Assembly: GCA_963576565.1 (NCBI GenBank)
Contig: OY755039.1
Span: 73,550,771 to 73,614,770, forward strand
Length of the DNA stretch: 64,000 nucleotides
Source of the DNA: Aspidapion aeneum
Taxonomy: Eukaryota; Arthropoda; Insecta; Coleoptera; Brentidae
Direction: 5' to 3'
The notes under the pieces were generated by a model, which had not been told where the DNA came from, ran no database searches, and saw only the letters and a list, made by a program, of their open reading frames with translations. Every line of letters begins with the position of its first letter. The stretch's first letter is position 1. Shown here in pieces: positions 58,149-64,000 of the stretch. Made by a program: the position numbers and the translations under genes.

Positions 58149-59985
58149 ATATTAGCAACTAGCAGAAATATACCTAACTTATCCCCCCCCCCCCCTCGTA
58201 CCTAATCCAACTCATCCTGCCCAACCAAAAAAACTATCGTACCCTAGGTACCATAAAATTTAGAAAAAAATTTGTATCATACAATGGCATCACTGTGGTA
58301 TTAAACCACTTATTTTAATATGAATGCAGACCCAATTAGGCCTCAGGTCGTACCCAAATCAACCATAAATAAATATTGGAATTGGAACCCAATTCGGATC
58401 CTCCATTTGTTAAAATTCTGGAAAATGTATACCTAGCAATATTTACAAAATATGTACTCATAACCAACACTTATCGTCACACTAGGGACCTTTTGTAACA
58501 CGCTTAAAATATTGACAACTTTGAACTCCGTTATGGTTATTTTTTGTTATCTTAATTAACGATTAAAAACTAAACGTGTCAGTTTTCAAATTACATCGCT
58601 GTTTATTTCCTTTTTTATTAAAATAAAAGGATGGAGGAAATTATTCAGTTGTTCCTTGCTCGCAGAAGCTCCTAAATATTTGTTTATTTTATTTATTTCT
58701 GAAATATCAACAGCCAATGGCCAATTACAGATACAGTTTAGTAAAATTCCACATTGTGACACACATAATTCCAACCACTTTAAATAAAACCTTAAGAAGT
58801 CCCCTGACCCGTTTATTCTGATCTTCTAAACCAAACCAAAAAGAGACGACATTTTCTCAATTAATCATTCGAAAGGTATTCGGGAAACATAATCTGATCT
58901 TGAAAATAATAATTGAATATCCTTGTCAGGCCGTTATTAGTCCCAGTCCCCCGCTAGGTGTTCGACTTAGGTGGACAAACCGGAATGGTCATTTTTTAAA
59001 ATTTGTATCGGTGACCACTGTGCCACTGCCAAAACTGTATTCCACGATAGTCTAGGTAAATTAACTTCTGGTTTGGAAAAGGACTTAAAATCACTGCAAT
59101 TGAATGGACTGAACTTTTTTTGGAAAGTTGCAAATGCTAAATTCATTTTGCAAGATATTGTCAGGAACGTAAATTTCCTCTGACTGTGCCACTGTACGAA
59201 ACCATCTTGGAAAAGCGACAAACACAATTATGGTTCTGTTGAGATAAGAAAGTGGTTCCGCCTCCCTCCAAAATGGAAAACATTTGGTTGCCGCCTACCA
59301 CACAGCAGATGGTTAATGTGAGAAAAACTATTGAAAAGTCTAGAGTGGGAGTTGTAATGGTTAAGCGTGGGGATACAGCAAGTAGCGAGAGGGTTTTCCC
59401 TTTAAAGTGATTGGACGTGGAAATACTGTAAGATAAGAAAATGTTGTCTATAAAATGTATTTTATCTCTGTTTTTGTTTAGGTTATCTTGTTTAGCTTAT
59501 TGGCTAGAATGTAAAATATTTAGGATTATCAGCAACGCCACTGACTTGGTTCCTCCAAGCTCTTCAAAGAGGGGATAATGGATTATTTAGGTCCAACCTA
59601 CCGTTTATAAAAACCCAAACTTAGAGGAGACAAAGGGGTAGTCACATTCTAAGTTTTGTTGAACTTAACTAAAACCTCTAAAAGTAATTGTCAGTAAAGA
59701 AACATAAGATTTTTATATTTAAATAATATTTTGCAGTTTGTTATTATGGTAAGTTAAAGTTTTTATTTTAATATTTTGGGTCTTGTTCGTTTTATAGGTC
59801 ATAAGAAAAGTCTTGTAACAATTTGTAAATTGCAACAAGTTTTATTTTGTATTCATTAAAGTTTGTAACGTTTTTAAAACTGTTTTATATTTATTTTATT
59901 CACATAAGAGATCTATTACGGTACCCTCGTTTAAGGGCTCGATTTAAAATAAAATCATACCCGACAGTAGGTAGGAATGCTATAG
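58149..59985. other. Spacer without recognised gene
   Basis: It holds a C12 run near 58183 and a 70-codon ORF at 58971-59183. Around 59270-59410 another reading gives MENIWLPPTTQQMV and SSERVFPLK, which I cannot assign. It could be remote transposase debris. Confidence 0.35.
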
Positions 59986-59990
59986 TGTGA

Positions 59991-61622
59991 GTTACCAGGC
60001 GTGTTAAAGTTTGACTTTTACCCTAATAGGGCTCATTGGGGGCTAGAGATAAACGTAGGGTGAAGGCCCGTGGATCATTATAAACAACTACCCCAAATAC
60101 TTCCCTCCAAAGGTGCATTATTTCAGTTTTTTTTAATTTATTCTTTTTTGAAAAGAGTGACAGGAATAACAAATTAAAGAGCATAAAATTCCCTATCGAT
60201 TGGTATATAAGTTATTGATTCTGGACAAAAAATTATCTTAAAACTGCTCTAAAACTATTGGCTACCCCAAAGCCCGGACTTTTTTATATTTTTTTAAATT
60301 TTCGCACAAACTAAGCTTCTTAAAGAAAAATGTATGATATACTTTATTGTAAAAAAATAATTCCCATTCTAACAGTGTAAGGGCTGGTGGGGTTAGAGTG
60401 ATTACAAACTCTCCAGCGGCGTCCGTTAATTCTAGTAATTAAAGAAAGTTTTTAAAAACCCATGTTTTTCCTATAATTTATTTGATTTTGTGAACAACCA
60501 ACCTTTGTATAAAAAAATGTGTTATACTTTGTTGTAGCTAGCAAAAATTTTTTTTAAATGCTGTTCAACAAGGTCAAATTAGTTTTATAATTAAAACTTC
60601 AGGGGCGTCTGTAAATTAAACAAATTTTGAAAAATCACAAAACAAATCATTTTTATTTTAGTTTTATTTAATTATTGTCTTCAGAAACTAAGCTTAATAT
60701 AAAAAATATGTACAATTCTTTATTGTAGACAGAGAACTTTTCTTCTTAACGATGTGTAACTTGGTGGGGATTAACTTATAAGAAACTCACCAGCAACGTA
60801 CGTCAATGGAGGTCATTTAATAATAATTTTAGTTAAAGTTAAAAAGAAAACATATTCTTCACATGCTTTATTCGATTTTTTTAAAAACCAAGCTCTTTAT
60901 CAAAAAATGTGCCCTACACTCCTTGATCGTAGATAATAACATTTACTTTTAAACGGTGTATAACAAGTTGGAATTAATAATTACCGCTCTAGTGGTGCCC
61001 TTAATTTAAAGTAATTTTTGAAAATCACTAAATATAAATTTTTTTATAAGGTTTATCCAATTTTCTTAAAAACTAAGCTTCTTAGGACAATATATGATTG
61101 TGCGGTGGATAATTCCTTTTAAATGGCTACCACTCCAGGGGCGCCCGTACATTAGCGTCACACTTAAAAATTACCAAAAAAACATTTTTGTCAAATTTTC
61201 TTAGAAATTAAGGTCCGTTGGATAAAATAAGGTCAAATGTATTTTTTTCCTAAAAAGCTTATTTTTTTTTAATATATAAAATATGTAACAAAAATTAGAT
61301 ATTTTGGTTATTTTTGAAAATTTATTTATATAAGTGCACCCCTGAAGCTTTTAAAAGAAAATTATATTTTCTACAATAAAGTATACTACACATTTTTTTC
61401 TAAGAAGTGCAGTTTTTGAGAAATTTTAAAACGACAAAACCTATACGAGAAACATGAACAGAAAAAAATAAAAAAAAACTAAAATAATGCTAGTTATATA
61501 CCTTTGGAGGGGAGGGGTTATGGGGAGTTTTTTTAAGTTGATCTACGGGCCTTCACCCTACGTTTATTTTTAGCTCTCCAACGAACCCTTTTGGGGTGAA
61601 GGCCAAACATGCACGATAACTC
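59991..61622. mobile_element. TIR element, 1.6 kb, with internal diverged tandem repeats
   Basis: The arms 59991-60115 and about 61500-61622 are inverse copies. The best-conserved block is AAACGTAGGGTGAAGGCCCG (60050) with its inverse near 61545. Between them lie about five or six diverged units of roughly 170-200 bp, each with AACTAAGCTTCTTA, TAATGT/ATGTATGATA, TTGTAG and GGGGCGYCCGT phrases. Non-coding. Class and TSD not determined. Confidence 0.7.
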
Positions 61623-61789
61623 AAAGTCCATTTATACAGGGAATTAATACCTACTACTATGGCGCAAGAGGCCCAACATTTCCAAAATCGGCTTGTAAAA
61701 TAAAAAGTAAGTCAATGCAATATTTGCTACTGCCTCAACAAGTACAAAGTCATCAAGTGCAAAACCAGATCGATTTTCAAAAATAATAA

Positions 61790-62145
61790 AACGAGAAATG
61801 GTCCCTTTTGAGGATGGCGGTTGTCGAGGACAATATTTGCAACTATGCTACGAGCATTTACTGACTATACCACCTACCAGCGTCCAATCGGAGAGAGCTT
61901 TCTCAGTGGCCGGCAGTTTTTGTAACAAGCTTGGTTTAAGATTAAATGTCCTTAAATGCACTCGTGGCACTTAAATCTCACTTTGGACAAAAGTAATGTT
62001 TCCCCATACTTACCTACATATATAAACCTGTGTTCTGTTCTGTGTTAAATTAATTTAATTACTTTTATTTTAATTTCGAGACCAGTCCCGGGACCTGACA
62101 TTTGGTCCCGAAAACATATTTGGTCCCGGGACTTGGATACCCTAG
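61790..62145 (+). pseudogene. hAT transposase C-terminus and element 3' end
   Basis: From about 61790 the plus strand reads LLTIPPTSVQSERAFSVAG, the hAT dimerisation signature (P.tS..sER.FS.aG), then SFCNKLGLRLN. A one-base shift near 61950 moves to LNALVALKSHFGQK and a stop. Downstream, 62085-62145 has GGTCCCGGGAC repeats and ends TACCCTAG, plausible as the subterminal region and tip. The DDE catalytic part is missing, so this is a remnant, perhaps displaced by the TIR element just upstream. Confidence 0.75.
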
Positions 62146-62579
62146 TGTGCACCCAGCAACTTTGGATTTTCCTAATATGTTACGTTCATATGGCTGATTT
62201 GGACAAGTCATATCAATTCGTCGAATTTAGGTAATTTTTTTAATAGAAAGTGTAGAAATCTTGTTTTTAAAAAATTTTCAAGGTCGCCTGAGGTAAGATA
62301 ACTCTAAATTAGGATTTTTTATTTGAACTAGTAGAACATAAGTGAGTGCAAAAGAAAAATTTTTATCTGCATTATTTTTATTCATTTTAAATACGATGTT
62401 TTGGTGAGTATCACCAAACGTCCGGATCGTCAAAAAAGTTTATTTTACCTCAAAATAAGTTATTTGAGTCAAAAAGACCTAACTACCAAAGTTTGTGAGA
62501 TGTCTGTCTATCTGTCTGGGACACGATAAGTCAAAAACCAATAAACCTATTTTAACCAAATTTGGCACAAGCATATTCC

Positions 62580-63525
62580 GGCTCTGGAACGAAATAGCGA
62601 TGTACAAAATAGCGGCGTTCAAAATACCGAGTAATGAAATAGCGACTATCAAAATAGCGATGTAATGAAAGAGCGACTATCAAAATAGCGATGTATCAAA
62701 ATAGCGTTTGTAACAAAACAGCGACATATCAAAATAGCGATGTATCAAAATAGCGACAATCAAAATAGCGGTATATCAAAATAGCGACAACCAAAATAGC
62801 GACAATCAAAATAGCGATATATCAAAATAGCGATGTATCAAAATAGCGATGTATAAAAATGGCGATGTATGAAAATACCGAATCAAACCAAACCGAATCG
62901 AATCAAATCAATCCAAACCGAAATGCGCTATTATATCCTATTTTGACTATACCAGCCTATTAAAAAAAAAACTTTCCTGATTCTTTTCCGGGATCCTAGA
63001 GGGTGTGAATCCGAACCGAACCGAACCGATCTGAACCGAATTCGGTTCGGTTCGGATTCATACTCTGTAGGATTCCGGAAAAGAAGTCTGGAGAGTTTTT
63101 TTTTGAAAAAATATGCTGGTTCGGTTCGGATTCATACCCTTTAGGGTCCCGGGAAAGAAGTCAGGAAAGTTTTTTTTTTGAAAACATTTCTTAGAAAGAA
63201 ACTCTTTAGTCGAGCTATATGCCAAAACGGAACCGAAATATCTCTATTTTGATAATCGCTATTTTGTTACATCGCTGTTGTGATAGTCGCTATTTTGTTA
63301 CATCGCTATTTTGTTACATCGCTATTTTGATAGTCGCTATTTTGTTACATCGCTTCTTTGTTACATCGCTATTTCGTTACAATCGCTATTTTGTTACATC
63401 GCTATTTTGTTACATCGCTATTTTGATAGTCGCCTCTTCATTACATCGCTATTTTGATTGTCGCTATTTCGATACCGCTATTTTAATAGTCGCTATTTTG
63501 TACATCGCTATTTCGATCCAGAGCC
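62580..63525. mobile_element. Foldback-like element 2, 946 bp, perfect 9-bp TSD
   Basis: GCATATTCC at 62571-62579 is repeated at 63526-63534. Tips are GGCTCTGGAACGAAATAGCG and, inverted, GGCTCTGGATCG. Each arm is a run of about a dozen 16-bp units near ATAGCGATGTATCAAA. The centre has GAACC pentamers and a CTTTCCTGATTCTTTTCCGG block shared with element 1 (19895). Nine-base duplications and subrepeat-built arms match Foldback/MULE-type elements. The ORF at 63219-63539 is a composition artefact. Confidence 0.88.
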
Positions 63526-63534
63526 GCATATTCC

Positions 63535-64000
63535 AGTAAGATCATTAGTTTTTTATGGGGTGGGGGCTGCAAAGGCATAGAAGGAGGTTAGAAAATCTGT
63601 CAACATCAACGTTTGCACAAGTCAGAATTTTAAAAAAATAGGATATTTATCTCAAAAATGACAGCAGCTAGCGTAACATAGCAGATTTTCCACATTGATT
63701 GAAAATGTCATTAATACCCAAAACAACCATAAGACGATGACTTGACTATACGTGTCTACTGGCGCCATTTTCTTTATCTATCGTTCTTCTTACCAAATTA
63801 TATGAAACCTAGTATAATCTTGACCATATCGGCGAAAGAATAATAAAATTTCTCTGCCATATTTTTGAAAATTCCTTCCAAGTAAATAAAGTTTAGTTGT
63901 CTGATAAGGGTACCTAATACCTGTGTTGCCATTTTATTCTTCTAAGCTTTGTATACATAACTTATTTGTTTTTATTCTGATTTACTTGAACTGCCTGTTA
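63535..64000. other. Spacer, nothing recognised
   Basis: AT-rich, without ORF or repeat structure that I can support. Confidence 0.4.

Noticed and set aside
58971..59420. Possible coding region (70-codon ORF and SSERVFPLK reading)
   Set aside because: SERVF recalls the hAT dimerisation motif, but the surrounding residues do not fit and the frame is broken.

Overview
The window looks like AT-rich, repeat-dense intergenic chromatin from an insect. Grounds: R4/Dong-type retrotransposons tied to TAA microsatellites, APE-type LINEs of a kind common in insects, a Ty3/gypsy LTR element primed by tRNA-Leu, many short TIR elements, and a histone H4 pseudogene. A beetle is plausible, but that is inference. 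I see no intact host gene, no convincing tRNA or rRNA gene and no CRISPR. Nearly everything recognisable is a transposable element or its debris.

Region 1 (about 0.6-13.7 kb) is a head-to-tail chain of non-LTR retrotransposons of the restriction-like-endonuclease (RLE) type, closest by motif to the R4/Dong clade. Copy 1 is 5'-truncated. Copy 2 is nearly whole, with one in-frame TAG. Copy 3 is a GC-richer, diverged subfamily. Copy 4 is badly broken. A roughly 95 bp stub between copies 2 and 3 may be a fifth insertion. Each junction lies in a (TAA)n run, so the array appears to have grown by repeated insertion into TAA tracts that earlier copies left behind.

Region 2 (14.5-27 kb) holds a 5'-truncated APE-type LINE with an 11-bp target duplication, nested TIR elements, a Tc1/mariner-like transposase scrap, a 1.2 kb foldback element made of 16-bp subrepeats, a 430 bp CA microsatellite, a GIY-YIG (Penelope-like) remnant, a histone H4 pseudogene and LINE scraps.

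Region 3 (27.0-34.5 kb) is a 144-bp tandem repeat (about seven monomers) split by a 6.4 kb Ty3/gypsy element (4-bp TSD ATAA). The single gag-pol frame carries only two in-frame stops, yet its LTRs have clearly diverged.

Region 4 (34.5-39.1 kb) has a long inverted-repeat element, an antisense LINE scrap and a LINE with an intact 995-codon endonuclease/reverse transcriptase ORF.

Region 5 (40-51.4 kb) contains TIR elements, a 3.4 kb palindromic element with 0.8 kb arms, and a near-identical 2.7 kb tandem duplication whose junctions are G-runs.

Region 6 (51.9-64 kb) has a 3.4 kb hAT-type element (8-bp TSD) hosting other insertions, a 176 bp hAT MITE with a perfect 8-bp TSD, an antisense LINE, a large TIR element with internal tandem repeats, a hAT transposase C-terminus, and a second foldback element with a perfect 9-bp TSD. 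Its subrepeats are also 16 bp, which links it to the one at 19.4 kb.

The elements do not form a pathway. The window records successive, nested insertions, with TAA tracts, satellite DNA and older elements as landing sites.
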